A DNA stretch of 64,000 nt from Natronolimnobius sp. AArcel1 (GTDB lineage: Archaea; Halobacteriota; Halobacteria; Halobacteriales; Natrialbaceae). Positions 47,148 through 56,765 of the stretch are shown one piece after another. The stretch lies in the NCBI RefSeq assembly GCF_011043775.1, contig NZ_JAAKXY010000002.1, forward strand, positions 310,001 to 374,000, given 5' to 3'. How positions within the stretch are numbered: position 1 is the first letter of the stretch; each line of letters opens with the position of its first letter. The notes under the pieces were generated by a model. That model was not told where the DNA came from. It made no database searches and was given only the letters and a program-made list of their open reading frames with translations. The translations under genes and the position numbers were made by a program.

Positions 47148-47327
47148 TGGTCGATATATTATATTGGGATTAAAAGCAACTATGTATACTGTTAATGTAA
47201 CTATCAGATGGTAGCTAATATCCTTTGTATTTAGCTATTGTGGCCAATAATCGCCTTTTTGAGCTGGTCTAGCTGAACTCTATCGACTACTTACGTAAGC
47301 GCTCGAGATTGTATAGCTTTTAGTCAT

Positions 47328-47921
47328 ATGAGTTTTAATGGAGAGACGATGTCTGAACACGACGGCCAATCGGAAGGGGCAACGTCAACAGAATCCGTCG
47401 CCGATGGCGGAGTGGCACAGGAGTCCCAACAGCCAGTTACAGAGACACCTGATGAAAGCGTCACCGACATAATCAACAAGGAATCAACGAAGACGCAGTT
47501 GATGGTTATCGTCGGTGTGTTCGCCGGTGTTGGGATCGGTATGGGCATAACTGGCTATTTCACCTTCGATATGTTCGCCAGTGGGGAGGAAGGAGTCGAT
47601 GCAATGACGGGAGCGATAATCGGTATTGCTGCGTTCATGGGTGTTGCAATCGCGACGCCGATTCTCGGTGCCTTACTGGCTGTTCGAGCGTCGAGTGTTC
47701 TCCAGTCTGAGCCAGATAACCAAGTGTTTGCGACCGTCGGTGCCGGCGCTTTCGTTGGTCACGTCCTCGCATTTATTCTCGCGTCGTTCATTATCACTCA
47801 ACAGTTGGGTGAGGGAAGCGGCTTCGAGTTTGGCGAAATGATTGTTGATACAGTACTGGCTGCTGTCGGTGCTGCACTTGCAAGCGTCGTTGCAGTCTAC
47901 CTCGTTCGGAACCAAGAGTAA
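47328..47921 (+). CDS. Membrane protein with acidic N-terminal tail
   Basis: The protein has 197 residues from the ATG at 47328, or 190 from the one at 47349. An acidic, Ser/Thr-rich N-terminal domain of about 50 residues precedes four hydrophobic segments (about 60-82, 92-115, 133-152 and 168-187). I do not recognise the family. The 180 bp upstream are AT-rich without another gene. Confidence 0.65.
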   Translation: MSFNGETMSEHDGQSEGATSTESVADGGVAQESQQPVTETPDESVTDIINKESTKTQLMVIVGVFAGVGIGMGITGYFTFDMFASGEEGVDAMTGAIIGIAAFMGVAIATPILGALLAVRASSVLQSEPDNQVFATVGAGAFVGHVLAFILASFIITQQLGEGSGFEFGEMIVDTVLAAVGAALASVVAVYLVRNQE

Positions 47922-48039
47922 TCGAGTCGATCGAACGAGAAGTTCGAAGACACTCGTTCTACGTCTGTTTTTTCGAGCGAAAACAACAGTCTGTCGTGAG
48001 GACCAAGGTCTTAACCCCTCCCAGCCAGTAGCGTCTTCT

Positions 48040-48606
48040 ATGCAACACGTGAAGATTCCGCAGGACCGGATTGGGGTTCTTATCGGCCAAGGCGGTGAGA
48101 CGATGCGCGAAATCGAAGCCGAAGCGGAGGTGCGACTCGATATCGACTCGGAGAACGGCTCCGTTGCCGTCGAAACCGTCGGCGATCCCGTTCTCGGCCT
48201 CAAAGGGCCAGAAATCGTCCAGGCGATTGGACGTGGCTTCGCCCCCGACGCGGCACTGCGACTGCTCGAGGACGAGATGATGATGTTCGACGTCGTCGAC
48301 ATCGACGCCGCCTCGAGAAACAAGAACGATCTGCAGCGACAGAAAGGTCGCCTCATCGGTGAGGACGGTCGAACGCGCGAACTGATGGAAGAACTCGCGG
48401 GTGCCGACATCGTCATCTACGGGACGACACTCGGGATTATTGGTACGCCGGAGCAGGTCGACGCCGCCCGAACGGCCGCCGAGATGCTGCTGGATGGTGC
48501 CCCACACGGCACCGTCTACTCATTCCTCGAGGAACGGCACAACGACATGAAACACCAGGGACTCAACTACCACCGCTTCCCTGGCTCGGGCTCCGAAGAG
48601 GCCTAA
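48040..48606 (+). CDS. KH-domain protein (Dim2/Pno1/Krr1-like)
   Basis: The protein has 188 residues from the ATG at 48040. The first KH signature VLIGQGGETMREIEAEAE (GxxG loop) lies near residue 15 and a second KH unit has GRLIGEDGRTRELMEEL. The archaeal version corresponds to Dim2/Pno1, which works with Rio kinases in small-subunit assembly. rio1 lies on the same strand 4 kb upstream. It ends 203 bp before the thermosome start. Confidence 0.9.
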   Translation: MQHVKIPQDRIGVLIGQGGETMREIEAEAEVRLDIDSENGSVAVETVGDPVLGLKGPEIVQAIGRGFAPDAALRLLEDEMMMFDVVDIDAASRNKNDLQRQKGRLIGEDGRTRELMEELAGADIVIYGTTLGIIGTPEQVDAARTAAEMLLDGAPHGTVYSFLEERHNDMKHQGLNYHRFPGSGSEEA

Positions 48607-48623
48607 GCCACGAACTAACGCTG

Positions 48624-48628
48624 TTTTT
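48624..48628 (+). terminator. T-tract after KH gene
   Basis: Five Ts lie 18 bp after the KH gene stop, before the thermosome promoter. The position fits an archaeal T-tract terminator. Confidence 0.35.
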
Positions 48629-48773
48629 GCGGTCTTTCGGGATGTCAAGAAGTGTAGTCGCTCTTTCATCGCACATCACACGGGAACTGAGTATAAATGC
48701 CACTGACAGGGCTTGGAGGGAACCCCCGTTCTACACTGTCGTCGTGGGATTTCTGACGCTCGGACTCAAAAGA

Positions 48774-48781
48774 TTTATATA
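48774..48781 (+). promoter_or_regulatory. TATA box of the thermosome gene
   Basis: TTTATATA lies 28 nt before the ATG at 48809, so the transcript would be leaderless or nearly so. This is the strongest TATA match seen upstream of a housekeeping gene in the window, as expected for an abundant, heat-inducible chaperone. Confidence 0.7.
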
Positions 48782-48808
48782 GAATCACAAACAATCCTTC
48801 GGCTGACT

Positions 48809-50482
48809 ATGGCACAACAGCAGATGGGCAACCAGCCCCTCATCGTTCTCTCGGATGACAGTCAGCGGACATCCGGTAAAGATGCGCAGTCGATGAACAT
48901 TCAGGCCGGAAAGGCCGTTGCCGAGTCCGTCCGAACCACGCTCGGACCCAAGGGGATGGACAAGATGCTCGTCGATTCGACGGGGAACGTCATCGTCACG
49001 AACGACGGTGTCACGCTCCTCTCGGAGATGGATATCGACCACCCTGCTGCAGACATGATCGTCGAAGTCGCCGAAACGCAGGAAGACGAAGTCGGCGACG
49101 GCACGACGAGCGCCGTCGTCATCTCCGGTGAACTCCTCAGTCAGGCCGAAGAGCTCCTCGAGCAGGATATCCACGCAACCACGCTCGCACAGGGATACCG
49201 ACAGGCCGCCGAGGAAGCCACGGAAGCACTCGAGGAAATCGCCATCGACGTCGACGAAGACGATGACGAAATCCTCCACCAGATTGCCGCGACGGCGATG
49301 ACTGGCAAGGGCGCAGAGAACGCTCGAGACCTGCTTTCGGATCTGGTCGTTCAGTCCGTCCAGACCGTCGCGGACGACGACGGCATCGACACGGACAACA
49401 TCAAAGTCGAGAAAGTTGTCGGCGGCTCCATCGAGAACTCCGAACTCGTCGAAGGTGTCATCGTCGACAAGGAGCGCGTCTCCGAGAACATGCCGTACTT
49501 CGCCGAGGACGCCAACGTCGCCGTCGTCGACGGGGCCCTCGAGATTCAGGAGACCGAAATCGACGCCGAAGTTAACGTCACCGACCCAGACCAGCTCGAG
49601 CAGTTCCTCGAACAGGAAGAGGCACAGCTCAAGGAGATGGCCGAGCAGGTCGCAGACGCCGGTGCCGACGTACTGTTCGTCAGCAGCGGTATCGACGACA
49701 TGGCCCAGCACTACCTCGCACAGGAAGGCATTCTCGCAGTCCGTCGCGTCAAATCCAGCGACGTCACGCAGCTGGCCCGTGCAACCGGCGCAACGCCAGT
49801 CACGTCCGTTGACGACCTGAGCGAGGAGAACCTCGGCTTCGCCGGCAGCGTCGCCCAGAAAGAAATCGCCGGCGACCAGCGCATCTTCGTCGAGGATGTC
49901 GAGGACGCACAGGCTGTCACGATGATCCTCCGCGGTGGCACCGAGCACGTCATCGACGAGGTCGACCGCGCAATCGAAGACTCGCTGGGCGTTGTCCGCA
50001 CCACGCTCGAGGACGGCAAGGTCCTCGCCGGCGGCGGTGCCCCCGAAGTCGAACTCTCGCTTGCACTGCGTGACTACGCTGACTCCGTTGGCGGCCGCGA
50101 ACAGCTCGCCGTCGAAGCCTTCGCCGACGCACTCGAGGTCATCCCACGCACGCTCGCCGAGAACGCCGGTCTCGATCCAATCGACTCGCTCGTCGAACTG
50201 CGCGCCGACCACGACGGCGGCAACGAGGCCGCAGGTCTCGACGCGTTCACCGGCGACACGATTGATATGTCCGAGGAAGGCGTCTACGAGCCGCTTCGCG
50301 TGAAGACCCAGGCAATCGAGTCCGCAACCGAAGCCGCAGTCATGCTGCTTCGCATCGACGACGTCATCGCAGCCGGCGACCTCGCCGTCCAAGACAACGA
50401 CGACGAGGATGAGATGCCACCAGGCGGCGGTGGCATGGGCGGCATGGGCGGTATGGGTGGCGGCATGGGCGGCATGATGTAA
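48809..50482 (+). CDS. Thermosome (group II chaperonin) subunit
   Basis: The protein has 557 residues from the ATG at 48809. It has group II signatures: [19 protein letters not shown] (ATP-binding, catalytic Asp), the apical domain with a helical protrusion region, [13 protein letters not shown] near the C-terminus, and a GGM-rich tail (residues about 535-557). It assembles into a double ring of eight-fold subunits that folds proteins with ATP. Haloarchaea have two or three paralogues; which one this is cannot be told. The TATA box is 28 nt upstream. Confidence 0.97.
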   Translation: MAQQQMGNQPLIVLSDDSQRTSGKDAQSMNIQAGKAVAESVRTTLGPKGMDKMLVDSTGNVIVTNDGVTLLSEMDIDHPAADMIVEVAETQEDEVGDGTTSAVVISGELLSQAEELLEQDIHATTLAQGYRQAAEEATEALEEIAIDVDEDDDEILHQIAATAMTGKGAENARDLLSDLVVQSVQTVADDDGIDTDNIKVEKVVGGSIENSELVEGVIVDKERVSENMPYFAEDANVAVVDGALEIQETEIDAEVNVTDPDQLEQFLEQEEAQLKEMAEQVADAGADVLFVSSGIDDMAQHYLAQEGILAVRRVKSSDVTQLARATGATPVTSVDDLSEENLGFAGSVAQKEIAGDQRIFVEDVEDAQAVTMILRGGTEHVIDEVDRAIEDSLGVVRTTLEDGKVLAGGGAPEVELSLALRDYADSVGGREQLAVEAFADALEVIPRTLAENAGLDPIDSLVELRADHDGGNEAAGLDAFTGDTIDMSEEGVYEPLRVKTQAIESATEAAVMLLRIDDVIAAGDLAVQDNDDEDEMPPGGGGMGGMGGMGGGMGGMM

Positions 50483-50576
50483 CTGGTCCGGCCAGCAACA
50501 TACGCCCCACCGACACCGATTTGGCTGACTCGAGACGACAGGGGGTCGATCCACCTGTCGAAGCGATGTTTTGCCG

Positions 50577-50581
50577 TTTTT
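50577..50581 (+). terminator. T-tract after thermosome gene
   Basis: Five Ts about 95 bp after the stop lie in the space before the convergent asparaginase gene. A smaller T-tract (TTTT) is at 50569-50572. Either may end transcription. Confidence 0.3.
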
Positions 50582-50620
50582 CCCGCCAGCGTGACTGCCC
50601 CTCGAGCCGTGGCTACCGAC

Positions 50621-51604
50621 TTACTCAGCCGCGACACCGCGCTGGCGCTCGAACGCCGTCTGTACGTCGGGACCGTCGGCTGCCGACAGCGCCAGCATGA
50701 GTTTGATCCGCGCTTTCCAGGGCGGGAGATCGCCAGCCGGAATCGCGCCGTGATCGCGCAGCGTCTGGCCGCCGCCGGAGCCGCCGTATCGCGCGGCGAC
50801 ACCACCTTCGAAACAGCGCGTCGCAACGACGACAGGGATACCCGAATCAACGAGGTCACCAACTGCATCGCCGATTTCGGGCGTCGTGTTCCCGATGCCG
50901 CTCGCGGCCAACACGATTCCATCAACGTCATCCTCGCGAGCGCGCTCGAGTGCGCGACTATCGACACCTAACCCGGTGTTATGGATCTCGACTCGAGCAG
51001 TCGGTTCAACGGCCGGCAGCGAGACGGACTCGCTTTTTGGCTCGCGTGTGAGGGAGAGTCCATCAGCAGTCAGTTCCGCGACGGGGCCTGAATCAGGCGA
51101 GGCGTACGCGTTCGGCCGACTCGAGCGTGCTTTCGTCACCCACCGGGCGGCGTGGATCTGGTCGGCGAACGCGACGTACACACCGGAGTCGAAGCGGTCG
51201 TCGGCCGCCGTTTGAACGGCGGCGAGGAGGTTTGCCGGCCCATCCGCACCGGGTGCGTCGGCCGGTCGCTGTGCGCCGGTGAACACGACGGGAAGTGACT
51301 CCTCGAGCACCAGATCGAGATAGTATGCCGACTCTTCCATGGTGTCCGTGCCGTGGGTGATGACCACGCCATCGACGCCGTCGGCAGCCGCCTGCTCAAC
51401 CCCCTCGAGCATTGAGCGAACGTTCGCCATCGAGAGATGAAAGCTCAGTTCGTCACAGACCGACTCGACGTCTATGGGTGCTAGTTCCTCGAGTTCGGGG
51501 ACCGCCTCGACGAGGTCAGTTCCGCTTTTGCCGGGTGTCGCACCGCCTGGGCCTGCTGTCGATGCAATCGTCCCGCCGGTACTCAGCACGCGAACGTGTG
51601 GCAT
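50621..51604 (-). CDS. L-asparaginase
   Basis: The protein has 327 residues, typical for the bacterial-type family. The nucleophile Thr is in STGGTIAS near residue 12, and the second triad THGTDTMEES near residue 85 supplies Thr-Asp and, with Lys in WVTKARSS, completes the site. It hydrolyses asparagine to aspartate and ammonia. The gene is convergent with the thermosome gene. GatD-type tRNA amidotransferase subunits are related, but no gatE is nearby. Confidence 0.9.
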   Translation of the reverse strand: MPHVRVLSTGGTIASTAGPGGATPGKSGTDLVEAVPELEELAPIDVESVCDELSFHLSMANVRSMLEGVEQAAADGVDGVVITHGTDTMEESAYYLDLVLEESLPVVFTGAQRPADAPGADGPANLLAAVQTAADDRFDSGVYVAFADQIHAARWVTKARSSRPNAYASPDSGPVAELTADGLSLTREPKSESVSLPAVEPTARVEIHNTGLGVDSRALERAREDDVDGIVLAASGIGNTTPEIGDAVGDLVDSGIPVVVATRCFEGGVAARYGGSGGGQTLRDHGAIPAGDLPPWKARIKLMLALSAADGPDVQTAFERQRGVAAE

Positions 51605-51702
51605 ACGTCCTCTTCTCGATCCAGCTACTTCGAGTATCGCCTCGCTCGAGATGGGCCTGCAAGCCGAACGCCTTCCAGCGTCTCGGTGGTTATATCGTAC
51701 GC

Positions 51703-52380
51703 ATGGCGGGTGTTCGGAGCCAGCTCAAGCAGTGGTTGATAAACGGAGTCGCCATTACGATTCCGCTGGTCGTGACGCTGCTCGTCCTCATTGTCGTCGT
51801 CGACGTCGTGCTTGGTGTCCTTTCGCCGCTCATCGAGGGGATTATCTATCTCTGGCCGACCGACCCACCTCGAGTGGTCGTCCAGTCGGTGACGCTTGCC
51901 TCGCTCGTTGCCTTCTTCCTCGTCGTCGGGGCTGTTGCAGAGTATACGCCCGGTCGCTATCTCTCCCAGCGCGTCCACCGCGCGATGGAGACGATTCCCG
52001 GCATCCGAACCGTCTACGAGAGCGTCCGCCGCGCAGCGAACATGCTCGTCGACGACGACACCACCCAGTTCCAGGAAGTCAAACTCGTCGAATTCCCCCA
52101 CGAGAACGCCTACATGCTCGGCTTTCTCACTGCCGATACGCCACCCCGAATCGAAGCTACCGTCTCGAACGGCTCGCTCGAGACCATCATGGTCCCGCTC
52201 GGGCCGAATCCGACGACCAACGGCTTCGTCATGCACGTCCCCCGCGAGAACATCCATGATATCGACATCACCGTTGAGGAAGCGATTCGCTCCATCGCAA
52301 CGCTCGGCGTCGCGACCGACGATCTTACGGACTCGAGCGAGGATCCTTCAGAGACCACTATAAACGACAACAAACAATAG
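51703..52380 (+). CDS. DUF502 membrane protein
   Basis: The protein has 225 residues from the ATG at 51703 (MAGVRSQL), with the upstream frame being shadow. Two hydrophobic segments at residues about 13-38 and 60-80 precede a soluble domain with the DUF502 pattern IPGIRTVYESVRRAANML, VKLVEFPHENAYMLGFLT and PLGPNPTTNGFVMHVPRENI. The family's function is unknown. It is divergent from the asparaginase gene and 289 bp ahead of mcm. Confidence 0.88.
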   Translation: MAGVRSQLKQWLINGVAITIPLVVTLLVLIVVVDVVLGVLSPLIEGIIYLWPTDPPRVVVQSVTLASLVAFFLVVGAVAEYTPGRYLSQRVHRAMETIPGIRTVYESVRRAANMLVDDDTTQFQEVKLVEFPHENAYMLGFLTADTPPRIEATVSNGSLETIMVPLGPNPTTNGFVMHVPRENIHDIDITVEEAIRSIATLGVATDDLTDSSEDPSETTINDNKQ

Positions 52381-52637
52381 TTTCATCGGCGAATACCAAA
52401 ATAAATTGGCCTCAGATACATAACCTATGCAGTGGAACATAGCAACTGGCCACGAAGACACCAACAGGGACAGCGTGCGGCGTGTGTGTTCCGTCGGTCG
52501 GAACAGGAGTTCAACTGGTGTTCGCTGTGGCCGGTGTCACTGCCGAGTACGCAGTCTATTCTCGCCAGTCGCGACTCGTTGAGCGCTGCCTGCCAGTCGT
52601 GATCGCCTGCGTTCAGTTTCAGCCTGCTTTGCGACCA

Positions 52638-52643
52638 TTTATA
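52638..52643 (+). promoter_or_regulatory. TATA box of mcm
   Basis: TTTATA ends 26 nt before the mcm ATG at 52670, matching leaderless archaeal spacing. The rest of the 289-bp gap shows no gene. Confidence 0.55.
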
Positions 52644-52669
52644 CGCCATGGCGACCCTATAACAGTGCA

Positions 52670-55600
52670 ATGGCGCAAGCGGGAAATACAGAACTCGTCG
52701 ACTCCTTCGAGCAGTTCTTCCGCAACTACTACGACAACGAGATCAAGCAGCTTGCGCAGCGATACCCCAACGAACAGCGGTCGCTCCACGTCGACTGGCA
52801 GGAACTCTATCGGTACGACCCGGATCTGGCCGATGACTTTCTGAACCAGCCAGAGCAACTCCAGCGCTACGCCGAAGAAGCGCTGCGACTGTACGACCTG
52901 CCAATCGACGTCAGCCTCGGACAGGCACACGTCCGCGTCCGAAACCTCCCCGACACGGAGTCACCCGAAATCCGGGAGATTCGCGCGCTGGACATGAACT
53001 CGCTCGTCGAAGTGCATGGCATCGTCCGGAAGGCAACTGACGTGCGCCCAAAAATCGAAGACGCCGCCTTCGAGTGCCAACTCTGTGGCACCCTCACTCG
53101 CGTCCCCCAATCCAGCGGGAACTTCCAGGAACCCCACGAGTGCCAGGGCTGTGAACGACAGGGCCCCTTCCAGGTCAACTTCGACCAATCCGAGTTCGTC
53201 GACTCCCAGAAACTGCGTATTCAGGAAAGCCCCGAAGGCCTGCGCGGCGGCGAAACCCCACAGGCCCTCGACGTCCACGTCGAAGACGACATCACAGGCG
53301 AAGTCACCCCCGGCGACCACGTCTCCGCCGCTGGTGTCCTCCGGCTCGAGCAACAGGGCAACGAACAGGACAAATCGCCCGTCTTCGACTTCTACATGGA
53401 AGGCATGTCCGTCGACATCGACGAAGAACAGTTCGAAGACATGGACATCACCGAGGAGGACAAACAGGAAATATACGAAATCTCCAATCAGGACGACGTC
53501 TACGAGCAGATGGTCGGCTCCATCGCACCATCGATCTACGGCTACGACCAAGAAAAACTCGCGATGATCCTCCAGTTGTTCTCGGGCGTTACAAAGCAGT
53601 TACCCGACGGCTCGAGGATTCGTGGGGACCTCCATATGCTTCTCATCGGTGATCCTGGTACCGGAAAGAGCCAGATGCTCGGCTATATCCAGAATATTGC
53701 ACCACGATCCGTCTATACGTCCGGGAAGGGGTCGTCCTCGGCGGGACTTACCGCTGCGGCCGTGCGGGACGACTTTGGTGACGGCCAGCAGTGGACGCTC
53801 GAGGCCGGCGCGCTCGTTCTTGCTGATCAAGGGATCGCAGCAGTTGACGAGCTAGATAAGATGCGGTGTGTCACGGGAGACACACTATTTCATACTGGGA
53901 GTGGGATTAAACCAATACGAGAGTTCGCCCACGAAGCAGTAGTTGATGGGTCAGTCGAAGAACTCGAAACTGGGCGGACAATTCGGGACATCGATATGGA
54001 TGTCTGGACGATGACCGAAGACGGACGCATCACCAAACGCGACGTATTGGCGGTGCATGAGTACGATGCGCCTGAGGAACTTCACGAAATCACACTAGAA
54101 AGTGGAGAACAACTGACTACAACCGCCGATCACCCATTCTTCGTTTTAGACGATGGAAAGCGGAAGGAACGACAGGCACAAGATCTGAACGACGATGACT
54201 GGATCTTCGTACCTAATACGATACCTACCGGGATTACGGACGGTGGAGCCAGTGTATTGCCTTCGAACGCAGGCGAAACAGACACAAACCAACTATCCCA
54301 CTCCCACGGTGCAATTTTAGGATATATTGCCGGAGATGGTAACATTTTCTATGACCGAACCGAAGGTGTCTACGGATTCCGCTTTACGAACAAGGAAACA
54401 GAGTTGCTACGTGACTTCGAAGATGCGTGCACAAGCGCGTTTGACACACAAGCCGTTCGCCATCCAAGCGAACAGCGAGATGATGGTGTCGAAACAGTAC
54501 GGGTCCATGGAAAACAATATGTTGATGAACTCCTTGAGTTGGGAGCGAATCTCGAGATCTATGATGGAAAACGACTCCCAGACGCAGTAACTAACTCATC
54601 ACGGGAGACAAAAGCTGCCTTTATTCGGGCGCTTTCAGATTCAGAAGGGACAGTCGATGACCGTGCCGTCAAAATATACTCTTCAAGTTACGAGTTGCTG
54701 CTCGGAACAAAAATGCTGTTGCTCGAGTTCGGAATTTCCAGTCAGATTCAAACTCGAACTCGAGATGAAGGACGTAATCTGTACATACTTGCGATTACAT
54801 CGAATCACTCACTCGATGCGTTCGAACGACACATCGGATTTACACTTGGTCGAAAGCAGCGCGCGTTAGAACACGCCTGCGAACGAACGACAGGAGATCG
54901 TACTATCATTGATGTACTCCCAGAATGTGGTGAACTCTTCGAACAAGCCCGCGGAGCTCTTCGTCTTCACCAGTCAGAATGTGGCCTTGAAAATGATTCG
55001 ACCTACTGTAACTTCGAAAATGGAGATGCGAACGCATCACTGCGACTCTCAAAAACGATACTCAACGAATTCAAAGAACGGAAAGCAAAAGCAGACGTCC
55101 ATTATGCTGAACTCAGCACGGAGACATCATGGGAACAACTTGCTGAACTTCGAGAGCGATACCACGTCTCTCAGCGAGAGTTAGCCACAGAAATGGCTGT
55201 CTCCCAGCAGCAACTCTCGAGTCGCTGGGGAACGGATTCTGATCTTCGAGAGCAGGTTCGACATCGGCTTCGTGAACTACTCGAAACACCAGCTTCAGTC
55301 GATCTTGACCCACTTCAAAAGCTAATTGAAGGCGACGTGAAGTGGCGACGGGTGGAAACCGTTCGACAGATCAATTCGCGAGAGCATACTGACACTAGGG
55401 TGCAGGTTCTCGAGCAACACCTCGCAGATACAATTGGCACGAAAACCGTTAATTCAGTCAGAGAGCAGGCACGATCACTGATTGAGAACGACAACCACAC
55501 CGAAACGTGGAACGAACTCCGAGAGCAACTTGAACAGTATGGAATCTCGTTCCAGCAGGTCGCTTCGGAGATGAATGTCGCAGGCTCGACCGTCTCGCGG

Positions 55601-56698
55601 TGGTTCTCTGGAGCTGTCGACATCGGGAACTTTGAGACTGTCCAATCCGTCTGTGAGGAACTGCTCGAAACAAAGCGACGACAAATTACGGATCTTCTCG
55701 AGAAAATTGAACGACGTGACCAACCGCGGGTGTATGACCTCACGGTCGAAGGCACTCATAATTTCATCGCGAACGGTATGGTCGTTCACAACTCCGAAGA
55801 TCGCAGTGCCATGCACGAAGCGCTCGAGCAACAGAAAATCTCGGTTTCGAAGGCAGGGATCAATGCCACGCTCAAATCGCGCTGTTCGCTGCTTGGGGCG
55901 GCAAACCCCAAATACGGCCGCTTCGACCACTACGAGCCGATTAGCGAGCAGATCGATCTCGAGCCAGCGCTTATCTCTCGTTTCGACCTGATCTTTACGG
56001 TGACAGACGACCCCGATGAGGAAAAAGACAAGAATCTGGCGGACCACATTCTGACAACGAACTACGCCGGTGAGTTGACCACCCAGCGCGAGCAGATGAC
56101 GAATCTCGAGGTCAGCGAGGCCGAAATCGAGGAGATGACCGAGCAGGTCGATCCGGTCATCGATGCTGAACTCCTCCGAAAGTACATTGCATTCTCGAAG
56201 CAGAACTGCCACCCGCGGATGACCGAGGAAGCCCGCGAAGCCATTCGAGACTTCTACGTTGATCTTCGTTCGAAGGGAACCGACGAAGATGCGGCGGTGC
56301 CGGTGACAGCCCGTAAACTCGAGGCGCTGGTTCGGTTGTCGGAAGCCAGCGCTCGGGTTCGTCTTTCGGATACAGTCGAGTATCACGATGCCGAACGGGT
56401 GATCGAGATCGTCCACTCCTGTCTCCAAGATATCGGTGTCGACCCCGAAACGGGCGAGTTCGACGCGGATATCGTCGAAGCGGGGACCTCAAAGTCACAG
56501 CGCGACCGGATCAAGAACCTGAAACAGCTGATTAGCGATATCGAAGAGGAGTACGACGAGGGCGCGCCAGTCGATATCGTCCTCGAGCGCGCAGAAGAGG
56601 TTGGGATGGACCACTCGAAAGCCGAGCACGAAATTGACAAGCTCAAACAGAAAGGAGAGGTCTACGAGCCGAGTACGGACAATTTGCGGACGACATAA
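52670..56698 (+). CDS. mcm: MCM replicative helicase precursor with intein
   Basis: The precursor has 1342 residues; removal of the 642-residue intein leaves a 700-residue MCM, the usual haloarchaeal size. The mature protein shows a zinc-binding N-terminal domain (CQLCG, CQGCER), Walker A GDPGTGKSQ near residue 326, Walker B IAAVDELDKM just before the splice site, the arginine finger region SRFDL, and a C-terminal winged helix. The MCM ring unwinds DNA at replication forks. The intein interrupts the AAA+ module between Walker B and sensor 1, residues 400-1041. Codons just upstream of the insertion differ in style from the first 300 codons. Confidence 0.98.
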   Translation: MAQAGNTELVDSFEQFFRNYYDNEIKQLAQRYPNEQRSLHVDWQELYRYDPDLADDFLNQPEQLQRYAEEALRLYDLPIDVSLGQAHVRVRNLPDTESPEIREIRALDMNSLVEVHGIVRKATDVRPKIEDAAFECQLCGTLTRVPQSSGNFQEPHECQGCERQGPFQVNFDQSEFVDSQKLRIQESPEGLRGGETPQALDVHVEDDITGEVTPGDHVSAAGVLRLEQQGNEQDKSPVFDFYMEGMSVDIDEEQFEDMDITEEDKQEIYEISNQDDVYEQMVGSIAPSIYGYDQEKLAMILQLFSGVTKQLPDGSRIRGDLHMLLIGDPGTGKSQMLGYIQNIAPRSVYTSGKGSSSAGLTAAAVRDDFGDGQQWTLEAGALVLADQGIAAVDELDKMRCVTGDTLFHTGSGIKPIREFAHEAVVDGSVEELETGRTIRDIDMDVWTMTEDGRITKRDVLAVHEYDAPEELHEITLESGEQLTTTADHPFFVLDDGKRKERQAQDLNDDDWIFVPNTIPTGITDGGASVLPSNAGETDTNQLSHSHGAILGYIAGDGNIFYDRTEGVYGFRFTNKETELLRDFEDACTSAFDTQAVRHPSEQRDDGVETVRVHGKQYVDELLELGANLEIYDGKRLPDAVTNSSRETKAAFIRALSDSEGTVDDRAVKIYSSSYELLLGTKMLLLEFGISSQIQTRTRDEGRNLYILAITSNHSLDAFERHIGFTLGRKQRALEHACERTTGDRTIIDVLPECGELFEQARGALRLHQSECGLENDSTYCNFENGDANASLRLSKTILNEFKERKAKADVHYAELSTETSWEQLAELRERYHVSQRELATEMAVSQQQLSSRWGTDSDLREQVRHRLRELLETPASVDLDPLQKLIEGDVKWRRVETVRQINSREHTDTRVQVLEQHLADTIGTKTVNSVREQARSLIENDNHTETWNELREQLEQYGISFQQVASEMNVAGSTVSRWFSGAVDIGNFETVQSVCEELLETKRRQITDLLEKIERRDQPRVYDLTVEGTHNFIANGMVVHNSEDRSAMHEALEQQKISVSKAGINATLKSRCSLLGAANPKYGRFDHYEPISEQIDLEPALISRFDLIFTVTDDPDEEKDKNLADHILTTNYAGELTTQREQMTNLEVSEAEIEEMTEQVDPVIDAELLRKYIAFSKQNCHPRMTEEAREAIRDFYVDLRSKGTDEDAAVPVTARKLEALVRLSEASARVRLSDTVEYHDAERVIEIVHSCLQDIGVDPETGEFDADIVEAGTSKSQRDRIKNLKQLISDIEEEYDEGAPVDIVLERAEEVGMDHSKAEHEIDKLKQKGEVYEPSTDNLRTT
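53867..55792 (+). mobile_element. Intein with LAGLIDADG homing endonuclease and HTH-like inserts
   Basis: The intein runs from Cys400 (CVTGDTLF, block A) to His1040-Asn1041 (VVHN), followed by Ser as the first C-extein residue. Block B is TADHPFF (His488). The endonuclease motifs are LGYIAGDGN (about 550-557) and FIRALSDSEGT (about 651-661). Between endonuclease and C-terminal splicing block are about 300 residues, including HTH-like segments (HVSQRELATEMAVSQQQLSS near 830 and ISFQQVASEMNVAGSTVSRW near 960). It should self-splice and may home into intein-less mcm alleles. Confidence 0.95.
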
Positions 56699-56765
56699 GC
56701 GGACGATTGGCAGTCAATACCGGTGCAACACGGGTCCGTCGTGGAACGTTGTGTATCGTCTCGAA

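Noticed and set aside
48785-50554. Long open frame of 589 codons antisense to the thermosome gene
   Set aside because: It mirrors the thermosome codons exactly, a common effect in GC-rich haloarchaeal genes, and its translation has no recognisable domain.
50621-51604. GatD subunit of Glu-tRNA amidotransferase
   Set aside because: The protein lacks the N-terminal GatD extension and gatE is not adjacent, so asparaginase is simpler.
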